Source: Streptomyces ficellus (GTDB lineage Bacteria; Actinomycetota; Actinomycetes; Streptomycetales; Streptomycetaceae). From it: a DNA stretch of 64,000 nucleotides. Of this stretch, positions 9,703 through 18,997 are shown one piece after another. The stretch is taken from NCBI RefSeq assembly GCF_009739905.1, contig NZ_CP034279.1, positions 2,852,001 to 2,916,000 of the forward strand, read 5' to 3'. A program made the translations under genes and the position numbers. Position 1 is the stretch's first letter, and every line of letters starts with the position of its first letter. The notes beneath the pieces were generated by a model. The model did no database searches, had not been told where the DNA came from, and saw only the letters and a list, made by a program, of their open reading frames with translations.

Positions 9703-11514
9703 TCAGGTCTGCGCGGGAGGCCCTTGGTCGTCGGGACCGGGGGCCTCCGGCGCGTCCGGCGACACGGTGGGCTCCTCGGCGGGCGGCTCGTCCGCGTCCT
9801 GCGGCTCGTCCGCGTCCTGCGGCTCGGGAGTCGCGGGCTGCTCCGGAGTCGCGGGCGGGGGTGAGGCGGGGGCCGGTGGGAACGCCGCCATGAAACTGCC
9901 CGAGGCCTCCTTGAGCGCCGTCCACCGGGCCTCGCGCGCCGTCGGGTCCTCCCACGCGGCGGGCAGGAAGTCGTAGGGCTCGAACGCCGGGTCGCCCGGG
10001 TCGTCCTCCGGGGCGGGCCGTTCCCGCGACCGCCCCGCGTCACGGGCACCAGCGGTGTCCAGAACCGGCGCGGAAGCGGAGCCGGTTCCGGAGCCGGTTC
10101 CGGGGAGCGGGGCCTGCGCCGGGGCGGGGGCGGACGCCTTCGCGGGGGCGGACGCCTTCGCGGGGGCGGGCGCCTTCGCGGGGGCGGGCGCCTTCGCGGG
10201 GGCGGGCTCCGGCGGCTCCTCCGCCGGACCGCGCTCGCCCCGCCGACGCCACACCCGCAGCACCAGCGCCACCGGTAGGCCCAGCCCCGCGGTCCACGCC
10301 ACGGCCGCCCCGCCCACGCGCCACCACACCGGGCCGAACGCCCCGAGGCGCCCGGTGCCCAGCGGTCCGCCCGCCATCGCGGCGAGCCCCGCCAGGGCCG
10401 CTCCGGTCAGCACGGCCGCCAGCAGCGCGGCGAGCGCCACGTCCCGCAGGCCCGGGCCGCGCGTCACCGTGTCCCCCGGCGTACCGGTGTCGCCACGCGC
10501 ACGACCGTCCCAGGCCCGCCCTCCGCAGAACCAGCCGACCGCGACGCCCGCCGCCAGGGGCACCACCGCGGCCGTCCAGTTCAGCCACGTCCCGCGCCCG
10601 TCCGACGGAACCGCGGCGAGCAGCGGGAAGGGGGGCAGCCCGGCCACCCCGGTCACCCCGAGCGGCGTCGCGGTCAGCCCCGTACCGAGCAGGAAGCCCG
10701 GCCCGAGCCCGTACGCCGCGCCCCACACCGCGGCGTTCGGCAGCAGCGCGACGGCGAGCAGCACGAGCACCGTCCGGCCCGACCAGACACCGGACAGGCT
10801 CAGCAACGACGCGCGCGCGGCGCCCGCGTGCCACACCAGCGACACCGCGACCAGCACCGCTCCCCCGCCGGTCAGCACGGCCAGCCCGAGGCGCGCGGCC
10901 CGGAACGCGACGGCCGTCCGCGAGCGGGCGAGCCCGACACGGACCCGCTGCGGCACCCAGGCCGGGAGCGGACCGGTGGGGCGCCCTTGCGCGGTCCACA
11001 CCCCGGCCGCGGCGGCGAGCGCCACCAGCGGCGGAACGTGCAGCGCGGCGCCGAGGGGATCGGCGGGCAGCGGCCCGCCCCTCGCGTACCCGAGCGCGCC
11101 CGCCGCGACCGCGAGGTAGCCGGCGGTCACGGCGGCGACCGCGCCGCCCGCCGACGGCCGGGGGCGTCCCGCGCCGGGCTCGGCCGCGTCGCGGGCGGAC
11201 CGGTACACCAGCCACACCGGCAGCACCATCAGCAACAGCGGGACCAGGCCCACCGGTGCGGGCGTTCCTCCGAGCGTCGCGGGGCGCACGAGTTCGGCGC
11301 CGTGGGCGAGCAGCCAGACGCCCGCGGCGACGTGCAGGGCGCCGCCGGGGCCGCTGTCCGGGTACGGGGAGCTGATCCACATCGCCATCACCAGGACGGT
11401 GACGGAGCCGAGACCGAGCCCGGCGGCGAGCGCGCCGCGCACACAGGTCCCGGCCAGTACGGCGGTCCGGCCGCCCTGCACGAGGGCCGGCGGGTGATCG
11501 GTCGCTTCGGTCAC
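9703..11514 (-). CDS. DUF6350 multi-pass membrane protein (PerM-like label)
   Basis: The 603-residue integral membrane protein has about ten hydrophobic segments in residues 20-440 (for example [54 protein letters not shown]). A cytoplasmic tail of ~160 residues follows that is Pro/Ala/Lys- then Pro/Glu-rich, with [11 protein letters not shown] repeats. The family is DUF6350, which automated annotation often labels cell division protein PerM; the role is unproven. The start is probably GTG 11514 (VTEATDHPP). An in-frame ATG at 11580 lies inside the upstream divergent promoter region. The stop is 30 bases from the stop of the convergent gene. Confidence 0.85.
   Translation of the reverse strand: MTEATDHPPALVQGGRTAVLAGTCVRGALAAGLGLGSVTVLVMAMWISSPYPDSGPGGALHVAAGVWLLAHGAELVRPATLGGTPAPVGLVPLLLMVLPVWLVYRSARDAAEPGAGRPRPSAGGAVAAVTAGYLAVAAGALGYARGGPLPADPLGAALHVPPLVALAAAAGVWTAQGRPTGPLPAWVPQRVRVGLARSRTAVAFRAARLGLAVLTGGGAVLVAVSLVWHAGAARASLLSLSGVWSGRTVLVLLAVALLPNAAVWGAAYGLGPGFLLGTGLTATPLGVTGVAGLPPFPLLAAVPSDGRGTWLNWTAAVVPLAAGVAVGWFCGGRAWDGRARGDTGTPGDTVTRGPGLRDVALAALLAAVLTGAALAGLAAMAGGPLGTGRLGAFGPVWWRVGGAAVAWTAGLGLPVALVLRVWRRRGERGPAEEPPEPAPAKAPAPAKAPAPAKASAPAKASAPAPAQAPLPGTGSGTGSASAPVLDTAGARDAGRSRERPAPEDDPGDPAFEPYDFLPAAWEDPTAREARWTALKEASGSFMAAFPPAPASPPPATPEQPATPEPQDADEPQDADEPPAEEPTVSPDAPEAPGPDDQGPPAQT
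10123..10210. repeat. 18-bp coding tandem repeat in the DUF6350 tail
   Basis: The unit CGCGGGGGCGGACGCCTT (or with GGGCG) recurs at 10141, 10159, 10177 and 10195, with a partial copy before 10141. On the coding strand it encodes the [12 protein letters not shown] repeats of the C-terminal tail. The copies differ by single bases, which suggests replication slippage. Confidence 0.85.
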
Positions 11515-11630
11515 GGCGCCATGCTGCCAACGACACGCGCTTGATCCGCGTAACGACAGAATGGCCGGTGTGGCGCGCAATATACGGTTATGTACTTTTT
11601 CGTCGAGTGCAGCCCTGCCGGGAGCCGGCC

Positions 11631-12269
11631 ATGACCCAGACCACGGCCACGAGCGCTGCCACCCGTAACGCGCCCCCGCTGCCCACTCCCAAGGAGCGGC
11701 GCCGGCTGCGCGAGGCGATGTCCATGACCGAGGAACAGCTCGCCCAGCAGGTCGGGGTGACCCGCGCGACGGTGCGTTCCTGGGAGACCGGGCGCACCAA
11801 CCCGCGCGGGCGCAAACGGGAGGCGTACGTCAAGCTGCTGTGCGCCCCGCAGGAGTGCGGCCCACCGGAGCCACGGCCCCCGCCCCGGCGGGCGGGCCCG
11901 CGCGCAGACCCGAGCCCGGACCCGCCCCCGAGCCCATGTCGAAGCCGACGTCGAAGCCGAAGCGGGAGCAGGAGCGGGAGCAGGAGGAGCCGGAGGAGCC
12001 GGAGCGCCCGCCCGCCGCGGCGGAGGCCTCACCTGCCGCTTCCGCCACCCCCGCGACCCCCGCGACCCCCGCCGAACCCGCCACCCCCGCCGACGCCTTC
12101 GCCGCGTTCGACGCGCTGTACGAGTACGCCGCCCCCGGCCTCGTACAGCAGGCGTACCTGCTCACCGGGCGGCGCCGGCTGTCCCGCGAGGCCGTCGAGT
12201 ACGCCTTCCACCTGGCCTGGGAGCGCTGGCCCGAGGTCGCGGTCGACCGTGACCCGGCCGGCTGGGTGA
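11631..12269 (+). CDS. HTH (XRE) N-terminal part of a frame-split HTH/sigma-like gene
   Basis: ATG 11631 follows GGGAGCCGGCC and starts a clear XRE helix-turn-helix (about residues 20-70: [40 protein letters not shown]). After about residue 78 (near 11865) this frame turns into Arg/Ser/Pro-rich sequence typical of an out-of-frame reading and stops at 12269. From there the meaningful protein continues in the -1 frame (11840..12886). I read the two as one gene whose frame changes once between about 11840 and 11935, by mutation, base-calling error or ribosomal slippage. The upstream stretch (ATATACGGTTATGTAC, ~11580) is AT-rich and promoter-like. Confidence 0.6.
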   Translation: MTQTTATSAATRNAPPLPTPKERRRLREAMSMTEEQLAQQVGVTRATVRSWETGRTNPRGRKREAYVKLLCAPQECGPPEPRPPPRRAGPRADPSPDPPPSPCRSRRRSRSGSRSGSRRSRRSRSARPPRRRPHLPLPPPPRPPRPPPNPPPPPTPSPRSTRCTSTPPPASYSRRTCSPGGAGCPARPSSTPSTWPGSAGPRSRSTVTRPAG

Positions 12270-12886
12270 GGGCGGCGATGCACGAGTACGCGCTGTCGCC
12301 GTGGCACCGGCTGCGCCGTTCGCACCGGCAGCCCGACGCCCCGTCCACCGACCAGTCCGCCCAGGCGGTGCGCGGCGCGCTGCTGGAGCTGCCGCCCGCG
12401 TACCGGCGCACGCTGCTGCTGTACGACGGCCTCGGCCTGGACCTGCCGGAGACGGCCGCCGAGACCGAGGCGAGCACCCCCGCCGCCGGGAACCGCGTCC
12501 TGCACGCCCGCGAGCTGCTGGCCGAGCGGATTCCCGAACTGGCCGACCCGGAGGTCCTGCACCAGCGCCTGGTCTCGCTGCTCACCAAGGGCCCGGCCAT
12601 GGTGCTGGCCCCGCCCCGGACGGTACGCACCGGCAGTGAGCGCCGGGCGACGTTCTGGACCAGGGCGGCCGTCGCGCTCACGGTGCTGGTCGTCGGCGCG
12701 ACCGCGTTCACCCTGGCCACCGCGCCGACCTCGTACGTTCCGCCGCTGGCACCGGGCGAGGCGGTCGACGGCGTCCCGGCACTCAGCGGTCCACAGCGGC
12801 TGACCCCCCAGCGCGAGGCGCTGCGGGCCCGGCTGCACGCCGAACCGGTCACCGGCCCGGCCCGCCTGGTGCCCGACCCGCACTGA
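11840..12886 (+). CDS. Sigma-70-like region-2/4 protein, C-terminal part of the split gene
   Basis: This frame encodes a Glu/Pro/Ala-rich linker, then a domain resembling an ECF-type sigma factor ([56 protein letters not shown]). One membrane helix follows (ATFWTRAAVALTVLVVGATAFTLA) with a short external tail. The only initiators near the front are GTG 11840 and ATG 11936, and neither has a ribosome-binding site, which supports translation continuing from the HTH part upstream. Combined, HTH plus sigma-like plus membrane helix would make a ~418-residue membrane-tethered regulator. The function is not established. Confidence 0.65.
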   Translation: MRPAGVRPTGATAPAPAGGPARRPEPGPAPEPMSKPTSKPKREQEREQEEPEEPERPPAAAEASPAASATPATPATPAEPATPADAFAAFDALYEYAAPGLVQQAYLLTGRRRLSREAVEYAFHLAWERWPEVAVDRDPAGWVRAAMHEYALSPWHRLRRSHRQPDAPSTDQSAQAVRGALLELPPAYRRTLLLYDGLGLDLPETAAETEASTPAAGNRVLHARELLAERIPELADPEVLHQRLVSLLTKGPAMVLAPPRTVRTGSERRATFWTRAAVALTVLVVGATAFTLATAPTSYVPPLAPGEAVDGVPALSGPQRLTPQREALRARLHAEPVTGPARLVPDPH

Positions 12887-12903
12887 CGCGGGCCCGGGTA
12901 CGA

Positions 12904-12952
12904 CGAGGGCCCGCCCCCGGACGTCTGTGTGACGTCCGGGGGCGGGCCCTCG
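12904..12952. terminator. Strong bidirectional terminator
   Basis: A perfect 22-bp inverted repeat (12904-12925 against 12931-12952; arm begins CGAGGGCCCGCCCCC) with a TGTGT loop. It lies between the convergent sigma-like gene (stop 12886) and sucD (stop 12982), and is one of the strongest hairpins in the window. Confidence 0.95.
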
Positions 12953-12981
12953 CCTCGTACCGTTCAGACGGTGGCGGCCGT

Positions 12982-13866
12982 TCAGCCCGCGAGGATCGCG
13001 CGCGCCAGCTTGGCCGTCTCGGTCGGGGTCTTGCCGACCTTCACGCCCGCGGCCTCGAGGGCCTCCTTCTTCGCCTGCGCGGTGCCGGACGAACCGGACA
13101 CGATCGCACCGGCGTGACCCATCGTCTTGCCCTCGGGGGCGGTGAAGCCCGCGACGTAGCCGACGACCGGCTTGGTGACGTTGGCCTTGATGAAGTCGGC
13201 CGCCCGCTCCTCCGCGTCGCCACCGATCTCACCGATCATCACGATCAGCTCGGTCTCGGGGTCGGCCTCGAAGGCCGCGAGCGCGTCGATGTGGGTGGTG
13301 CCGATGACCGGGTCGCCACCGATGCCGACGGCCGACGAGAAGCCGATGTCCCGCAGCTCGTACATCATCTGGTAGGTCAGCGTGCCCGACTTGGACACCA
13401 GGCCGATCCGGCCGGGCTTGGTGATGTCGCCCGGGATGATGCCGGCGTTGGACTGGCCCGGCGTGATCAGGCCGGGGCAGTTCGGGCCGATGATCCGGGT
13501 CTTGTTGCCCTTCTCGACGGCGTACGCGTAGAACGCGGCGGAGTCGTGCACCGCGATGCCCTCGGTGATCACGACGGCCAGCGGGATCTCGGCGTCGATG
13601 GCCTCGACGACGGCGGCCTTGGCGAAGGCCGGCGGCACGAAGAGGACGGAGACGTCGGCGCCGGTCTTCTCCATCGCCTCGGCGACGGAGCCGAAGACGG
13701 GGACCTCGGTGCCGTCGAAGTCGACGGAGGTGCCCGCCTTGCGCGGGTTGACGCCACCGACGATGTTGGTGCCGTCACCCAGCATGAGCTTGGTGTGCTT
13801 CATGCCCGTGGCACCGGTCATGCCCTGGACGATGACCTTGCTTTCCTTGGTCAGGAAGATAGCCAT
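12982..13866 (-). CDS. sucD: Succinyl-CoA synthetase alpha subunit
   Basis: The alpha subunit binds CoA and carries the phosphohistidine in the succinyl-CoA to succinate step of the TCA cycle. The 294-residue protein begins [21 protein letters not shown] (CoA-binding Rossmann domain). It contains [48 protein letters not shown] and, near the end, [20 protein letters not shown] with the active-site histidine GHAGAI. The start is ATG 13866, 19 bases after the sucC stop, so the pair forms an operon. Confidence 0.98.
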   Translation of the reverse strand: MAIFLTKESKVIVQGMTGATGMKHTKLMLGDGTNIVGGVNPRKAGTSVDFDGTEVPVFGSVAEAMEKTGADVSVLFVPPAFAKAAVVEAIDAEIPLAVVITEGIAVHDSAAFYAYAVEKGNKTRIIGPNCPGLITPGQSNAGIIPGDITKPGRIGLVSKSGTLTYQMMYELRDIGFSSAVGIGGDPVIGTTHIDALAAFEADPETELIVMIGEIGGDAEERAADFIKANVTKPVVGYVAGFTAPEGKTMGHAGAIVSGSSGTAQAKKEALEAAGVKVGKTPTETAKLARAILAG

Positions 13867-13885
13867 GTGTTTCTGACCTCGTCCC

Positions 13886-15064
13886 TTACTTCGCAGCCGC
13901 GAGCTCGGCGGCCTTGTCGGCCGCGCCGTCCATGGTGTCCACGCGCTGCACGAGCGGGTGGTTGGCGTCGGACAGGATCTTGCGACCCAGCTCCGCGTTG
14001 TTGCCGTCGAGGCGCACGACCAGCGGCTTGGTGACGTCCTCGCCCTTGTCGGCGAGCAGCTTCAGCGCCTGGACGATGCCGTTGGCGACCTCGTCACAGG
14101 CGGTGATGCCACCGAAGACGTTGACGAAGACGGACTTGACGTCCGGGTCGCCGAGGATGATCTCCAGGCCGTTCGCCATCACCTGGGCGGACGCGCCGCC
14201 ACCGATGTCGAGGAAGTTGGCCGGCTTCACGCCGCCGTGCGCCTCACCGGCGTACGCGACGACGTCGAGGGTCGACATGACCAGACCCGCGCCGTTGCCG
14301 ATGATGCCGACCTCGCCGTCGAGCTTCACGTAGTTGAGGTTCTTGGCCTTGGCGGCAGCCTCGAGCGGGTTGGCTGCGGCCTTGTCCTCGAGCGCCTCGT
14401 GCTCCGGCTGGCGGAAGTCGGCGTTGGCGTCGAGCGACACCTTGCCGTCCAGCGCGATGACACGGCCGTCAGCGACCTTGGCCAGCGGGTTGACCTCGAC
14501 GAGGAGGGCGTCCTCGGCGACGAAGGTCTTCCACAGGGTCACCAGGATCTCGGCGACCTGGTCCTTGACCGCGGCCGGGAACTTGGCGGCCTCGACGATC
14601 TCGCGGGCCTTGGCCTCGGTGACACCCTCGTTGGCGTCGACCGGGATCTTCGCCAGGGCCTCGGGCTTGGTGGCCGCGACTTCCTCGATGTCCATGCCGC
14701 CCTCGACGGAGGCCATGGCGAGGAAGGTGCGGTTGGTGCGGTCGAGGAGGTACGAGACGTAGTACTCCTCGGCGATCTCGGGTGCCGTCTCGGCGATCAT
14801 CACCTTGTGGACCGTGTGGCCCTTGATGTCCATGCCGAGGATGTCCGTCGCGCGGGCGACGGCCTCGTCCGGCGTCGCGGCGAGCTTGACGCCGCCGGCC
14901 TTGCCGCGGCCGCCGACCTTCACCTGCGCCTTGACGACCGAACGGCCGCCCAGTCGCTCCGTCGCCTCGCGCGCCGCCTCAGGCGTGTCGATGACTTCAC
15001 CGGCCAGCACCGGTACACCGTGCTTGGCGAAGAGGTCCCTCGCCTGGTACTCGAACAGGTCCAC
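13886..15064 (-). CDS. sucC: Succinyl-CoA synthetase beta subunit
   Basis: The beta subunit has an ATP-grasp fold and binds nucleotide and succinate. The 392-residue protein begins [20 protein letters not shown], with [17 protein letters not shown], the ATP-grasp stretch [40 protein letters not shown] and [16 protein letters not shown] 15064 is preceded by AAAAGGGACGG and gives the family length (~390). A further in-frame ATG at 15217 would add 51 unconserved residues. It is transcribed with sucD. Confidence 0.97.
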   Translation of the reverse strand: MDLFEYQARDLFAKHGVPVLAGEVIDTPEAAREATERLGGRSVVKAQVKVGGRGKAGGVKLAATPDEAVARATDILGMDIKGHTVHKVMIAETAPEIAEEYYVSYLLDRTNRTFLAMASVEGGMDIEEVAATKPEALAKIPVDANEGVTEAKAREIVEAAKFPAAVKDQVAEILVTLWKTFVAEDALLVEVNPLAKVADGRVIALDGKVSLDANADFRQPEHEALEDKAAANPLEAAAKAKNLNYVKLDGEVGIIGNGAGLVMSTLDVVAYAGEAHGGVKPANFLDIGGGASAQVMANGLEIILGDPDVKSVFVNVFGGITACDEVANGIVQALKLLADKGEDVTKPLVVRLDGNNAELGRKILSDANHPLVQRVDTMDGAADKAAELAAAK

Positions 15065-15419
15065 GCGCGTCCGTCCCTTTTCTGGTGATCGCGGTTCGTT
15101 GTCTGCGTGGGCGTGCCGCGGAGGGCAACGTGACTGCGCTGTCACAAGGGAGGCGTACACGGTGTCCGTGGACGCGGCATGTCCGTCTCGCAGGTTATCC
15201 CCGGGAGACCGGGGCACCTAAATCGCAGATCACACCTGAGCGGTGATACCTGTCACAAGCACGCACCTCATCGGGGCGGTCCCACGGTCTGTGAGACCGC
15301 CCTTTGCTGCGGATTTCGTACCGGACCAGGCGCGTCGCCCACCGGACCGGCGCGCCGGTCGCCATACGTCCCCGGCCGGCCCGCCCCGGACCCGCCCCCG
15401 CCCCGGCCCCGGACCCGCC
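15065..15419. other. Intergenic region between the VWA operon end and sucC
   Basis: These 355 bases hold the sucC promoter and leader next to 15064 and the end of the AAA-DUF5682-VWA transcript. The part at 15120-15290 is less GC-rich, for example the dyad-like GGTGATACCTGTCACA near 15243. I see no gene and cannot place promoter boxes with confidence. Confidence 0.5.
15274..15302 (-). terminator. Hairpin between sucC and the VWA operon
   Basis: GGGCGGTC (15274-15281) and GACCGCCC (15295-15302) form an 8-bp stem with a 13-nt loop. It lies about 120 bases beyond the VWA stop region when the strands are considered from the sucC side, and is followed on the plus strand by TTTGC. It sits upstream of the VWA gene's 3' flank only if transcription reads from sucC's side, so its partner transcript is uncertain. 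A leader structure for sucC is the alternative. Confidence 0.35.
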
Positions 15420-16574
15420 CTACGCGGTGGCCGTGTCCGGCAGGGGCAGGGGGCGCTTCTCGATCGCCGCGGCCATCACCTCCGGGAAGAGGTCCGGGGT
15501 GCAGGCGAACGCCGGAGCGCCGAGCGCCGCGAGCGCCGCCGCGTGCTCCCGGTCGTACGACGGTGCCCCCTCGTCGGAGAGGGCGAGCAGCGTCACGAAC
15601 TGCACGCCCGAGGCCTTCATCGCCGCCACCCGCTTCAGCATCTCGTCGCGTATGCCGCCCTCGTACAGGTCGCTGATGAGGACGACGACGGTGTCGGCGG
15701 GGCGTGTGATCCGCGACTGGCAATACGCCAGCGCCCGGTTGATGTCGGTGCCGCCGCCGAGCTGGGTGCCGAAGAGGACGTCCACGGGGTCGTCGAGCTG
15801 GTCGGTGAGGTCCACGACGGCCGTGTCGAAGACGACGAGCCGGGTCGCGAGGGACCGCATGGATGCCAGCACGGCGCCGAAGACCGAGGCGTAGACGACG
15901 GACGCCGCCATCGAACCCGACTGGTCGATGCAGAGCACCACGTCCTTCTTCACGGACTGGGCCGCCCGCCCGTACCCGATGAGGCGCTCGGGGACGACCG
16001 TGCGGTGTTCCGGGAGGTAGTTCTTGAGGTTCGCCCGGATGGTGCGGTCCCAGTCGATGTCCCGGTGGCGCGGCCGGGCGACGCGCGCGCTGCGGTCGAG
16101 CGCGCCGTTGAGCGTGGCCCGGGTGCGGGTCGCGAGCCGCTTCTCCAGGTCCTCGACGACCTTGCGCACGACCGCCCGGGCCGTCTCCTTGGTCGTCTCG
16201 GGCATCGCCTTGTTGAGCGACAGGAGGGTGCCGACGAGGTGGACGTCCGCCTCGACGGCCTCCAGCATCTCGGGCTCCAGCAGGAGCGCCGACAGGCCGA
16301 GCCGGTCGATCGCGTCCCGCTGCATCACCTGGACGACCGGGCTGGGGAAGTACGTACGGATGTCGCCGAGCCAGCGGGCCACGGACGGCGCCGACGCGCC
16401 GAGCCCCGCCGAACGGTCCCGTCCGCCGCGTCCCCTGCCGCTCCTCTCCCCGTAGAGCGCGGCCAGGGTGCCGTCCATGGCGGCGTCGTTCCCGGTGAGC
16501 GCGTGGCCCGTCCCGTCGGCCGCTCCCCCGCCCAGCACCAGGCGCCAGCGCCGCAGCCGCTCGTCCTCACTCAC
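15420..16574 (-). CDS. VWA-domain protein (partner of MoxR-type AAA)
   Basis: The 384-residue cytoplasmic protein has a helical N-terminal half (about 1-205) and a C-terminal von Willebrand A domain with a complete metal-site motif: KKDVVLCIDQSGSMAASV (DxSGS, residues 217-221), a threonine in GGGTDINRALAYC and VVLISDLYEGG. The length and layout match the VWA partner of MoxR ATPases (compare RavA-ViaA and CoxD-CoxE), where the VWA protein binds the ATPase and its client. GTG 16574 overlaps the DUF5682 stop by 4 nt (GTGA), so the genes are translationally coupled. The substrate is unknown. Confidence 0.85.
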   Translation of the reverse strand: MSEDERLRRWRLVLGGGAADGTGHALTGNDAAMDGTLAALYGERSGRGRGGRDRSAGLGASAPSVARWLGDIRTYFPSPVVQVMQRDAIDRLGLSALLLEPEMLEAVEADVHLVGTLLSLNKAMPETTKETARAVVRKVVEDLEKRLATRTRATLNGALDRSARVARPRHRDIDWDRTIRANLKNYLPEHRTVVPERLIGYGRAAQSVKKDVVLCIDQSGSMAASVVYASVFGAVLASMRSLATRLVVFDTAVVDLTDQLDDPVDVLFGTQLGGGTDINRALAYCQSRITRPADTVVVLISDLYEGGIRDEMLKRVAAMKASGVQFVTLLALSDEGAPSYDREHAAALAALGAPAFACTPDLFPEVMAAAIEKRPLPLPDTATA

Positions 16575-18997
16575 CGTCCGGCCCCCAAGAGTTCGTTGTC
16601 GTCGTCCCCGGCCGCGCCCAGCAGCAGCCGCAGCAGGGGCAGCACCGCGTCCGCCCGCCGCTCGTCCAGTCCGGCCGCGAAGCCGGGCGGGGCGGCGCCC
16701 GCGCGGGACGGCCCCTGGGGTGACGGGCCGCGCCGCACCAGCTCGCCCAGCGTGCGCCGGACGCCCGGTTCGTACGCCGAGAAGGTGCGCCGCAGCAGCG
16801 GCAGCACATCGGTGAACGCCTCCGCCGGGACTCCGGTGAGCCAGGCGTCGACCAGGCCGAGCAGCCGCTCGTCGTGCACGAGCAGCATCCCGCCGCCGGG
16901 GTGGGACGTGCCGCCGCCGACGAACCCCTCGATCCACGCGGCCGCCCCGGCGGGCGGGGTGCCGGGCGAGAGGGCGAGCCCCATCAGCCGGGCGGCCTCG
17001 TCCGGGGCGAGCCGGCCGTCGTCCAGCAGCAGCCGGGCGGCCCGCCCCCGGATCACGCCGGGAACGCTGTCCCGCGCCGCGAGCCTGTGCAGGACGGCGG
17101 CCCACCGGGCGGTGACGTCCTCGCCGGTGTCCCCGCTCCCGTCCGCCGTGCCCGGCAGGAGCCGGACCGCGGTGTGGACGGCGTCGAGGTGGCCGCGCAT
17201 CTCGTCCGCGCCGTCCGCGTCGAGGCCCGTGCACGCGGGCGGCAGGCCGACGCAGATCCGCAGGGCCAGCCCGGTGGCGACCTTCGCGAGCGCGGCGGTG
17301 TCCGTGGACCGCACGTCGCCGTAGCGCAGGGAGCGGGCCAGGGCGGGGAGGGCCTGGGCGAGGTGGCCGACGTCCGCGTCGAGCGCGGCCCGGTCGGCGA
17401 GGGCCCGCATCACCACGGGCAGCGCGTCGGGGAGGCCGGCCAGCAGGCACCGTTCGGCGAGGGCCGTGATCTCGGCGAGCGCGGTCGCCGAGGCGGCGTC
17501 CGCCCGGGCCCTGGCGGTGGCGGCCGCGAGCACGGTGGTGCCCCATACGCCGGCTTCGGCGACCTTCACGTGCAGTTCGGGCTCCCAGCGCAGCCGCCAG
17601 CCCTCCCGGAACGTGCCGGTGCCGGCGCGCCCGCCGGACGGCTCGCCCCAGTCGACGCCCAGCAGCCGGAGCCGGTGCAGCAGGCGGCTGCGCGCGGCGT
17701 CGGTGTCCTTGCGCAGGTCCAGGTCCAGCTCGCGTTCCAGGGCCTCGGGCTTGAGGCGCAGGGTGCGCTGGAGACGGGTGAGGTCGCGCTGGAGCGGGAC
17801 TGCGGGGGCGCTGTCGGGTACCTCTCCGAGGGCGTCGCCGATGATCAGCCGGTCGGTGATGAGGCCGAGCGGCACGTCGGAGCCCTCGCACATCACCGCC
17901 CGTACGGCGTCGACGGTCTCGGTCAGCCCGGCGAGGGGACGCCCGCGCATGGCGGCGAGCGTCCCGGCGAGCCGTACGGCCTCGATCACATGGGCCGACG
18001 AGACCGTCCGGTCCTCGTCGCGCAGGAGACCGGCGACCTTGGTCATCCAGCGCTCGACCGGCCGGTCGGGCGCGGAGAACAGGTGCCCGTACCAGCCGGG
18101 CGAGTCGATGCCGGCGCCGTAGCCGCTGTGCCGGGCGAGCCTGCGGTGGGTCCAGGGCACCCAGGTGACGTCGGTCCTGACCTTGGGCAGCCCCTTGAGG
18201 AGCGCCCGGTCGGCGGTGACGGTGGTCTTCTCGGCCAGTGCCGGTACGTGCCAGGCGCCGCAGACGACGGCCACGCCGTCCCCGTGCGCCTTGCGCGCGG
18301 CGCGGAGCTGGAGGCGCATGTGGGCCTCGCGGACGAGGTCGCGGTCGTGCCCGCCGTGTCCGTAGGTCTCGCGCAGCGCCGCCATCGCGTCGGCGAGGCC
18401 GGAGAAGACGGCGAGGGGGTCGGGTTCGCCGGCGCCCGGGCCGAGGTCGCCGGCGCCCGGTGGTCCGTTGGGCGCGGCGCCGGTGCCCCGGTGCTCGATG
18501 ACGTCCTCCCACCAGCGCTCGGGGTCGTCGTACCCGGCGGTCTCGGCGAGCACGGCGATGGGGTCGACGCGCAGGCCGTACCCCTGCCCGTCCGTGTCCC
18601 CGCCGTCCGCCTCCTCGCCCTCGCCGTCCCGCCAGGTCGGGTCCTTCGCCATGGCGAGGGTGTGGGTGGCGGGCAGGTCGATGAAGCGGACCTCCGCCCC
18701 GTGGGCGAGCGCCCAGCGGATGGCGACCCACTCGGGCGAGAACTCGGCCATCGGCCAGAACGACGCGCGCCCGGGGTCGTCGACCGCGTGCGCGAGCAGC
18801 GCGACCGGCGGGCTCATCCGCTCGTCGGCGGCGAGCGGCAGGAGGGCGTCCCCCTCGGGCGGGCCCTCGATCAGTACGGCGGTGGGCCCGGCCGCGTCGA
18901 GCGCGGCCCGCACGGCCCGGGCCGATCCGGGGCCGTGGTGGCGGACACCGAGGAGCAGGGGCCCGGTGGTGCCCGTCCGCATGGTGCTCGCGGTCAT
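16571..18997 (-). CDS. DUF5682 protein with TraB/ChaN/EreA-like motifs
   Basis: The 808-residue protein has no signal peptide or membrane helix. Its N-terminal ~260 residues show three well-spaced motifs: GVRHHGPGSA (17-26), LIEGPPEGD (42-50) and CGAWHVPAL (246-254). Their layout (G-x-x-H ... E-G ... G-x-W-H) resembles the putative metal-binding motifs of the TraB/ChaN/EreA/TIKI hydrolase group. This relation is my inference. The remainder (~270-808) is helical, Leu/Ala/Arg-rich and repeat-like, suggesting a scaffold. The gene overlaps the AAA gene (ATGA, 18994-18997) and the VWA gene (GTGA), so all three are made together. Confidence 0.82.
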   Translation of the reverse strand: MTASTMRTGTTGPLLLGVRHHGPGSARAVRAALDAAGPTAVLIEGPPEGDALLPLAADERMSPPVALLAHAVDDPGRASFWPMAEFSPEWVAIRWALAHGAEVRFIDLPATHTLAMAKDPTWRDGEGEEADGGDTDGQGYGLRVDPIAVLAETAGYDDPERWWEDVIEHRGTGAAPNGPPGAGDLGPGAGEPDPLAVFSGLADAMAALRETYGHGGHDRDLVREAHMRLQLRAARKAHGDGVAVVCGAWHVPALAEKTTVTADRALLKGLPKVRTDVTWVPWTHRRLARHSGYGAGIDSPGWYGHLFSAPDRPVERWMTKVAGLLRDEDRTVSSAHVIEAVRLAGTLAAMRGRPLAGLTETVDAVRAVMCEGSDVPLGLITDRLIIGDALGEVPDSAPAVPLQRDLTRLQRTLRLKPEALERELDLDLRKDTDAARSRLLHRLRLLGVDWGEPSGGRAGTGTFREGWRLRWEPELHVKVAEAGVWGTTVLAAATARARADAASATALAEITALAERCLLAGLPDALPVVMRALADRAALDADVGHLAQALPALARSLRYGDVRSTDTAALAKVATGLALRICVGLPPACTGLDADGADEMRGHLDAVHTAVRLLPGTADGSGDTGEDVTARWAAVLHRLAARDSVPGVIRGRAARLLLDDGRLAPDEAARLMGLALSPGTPPAGAAAWIEGFVGGGTSHPGGGMLLVHDERLLGLVDAWLTGVPAEAFTDVLPLLRRTFSAYEPGVRRTLGELVRRGPSPQGPSRAGAAPPGFAAGLDERRADAVLPLLRLLLGAAGDDDNELLGAGR

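Noticed and set aside
7970..9955. 661-codon open frame ending as PurN
   Set aside because: The first 452 codons are antisense to the 8846 gene; PurN begins at GTG 8596.
15420..18731. 1103-codon open frame spanning VWA and DUF5682
   Set aside because: The front two thirds is an off-frame reading of the DUF5682 gene; only the last 384 codons are the VWA protein.
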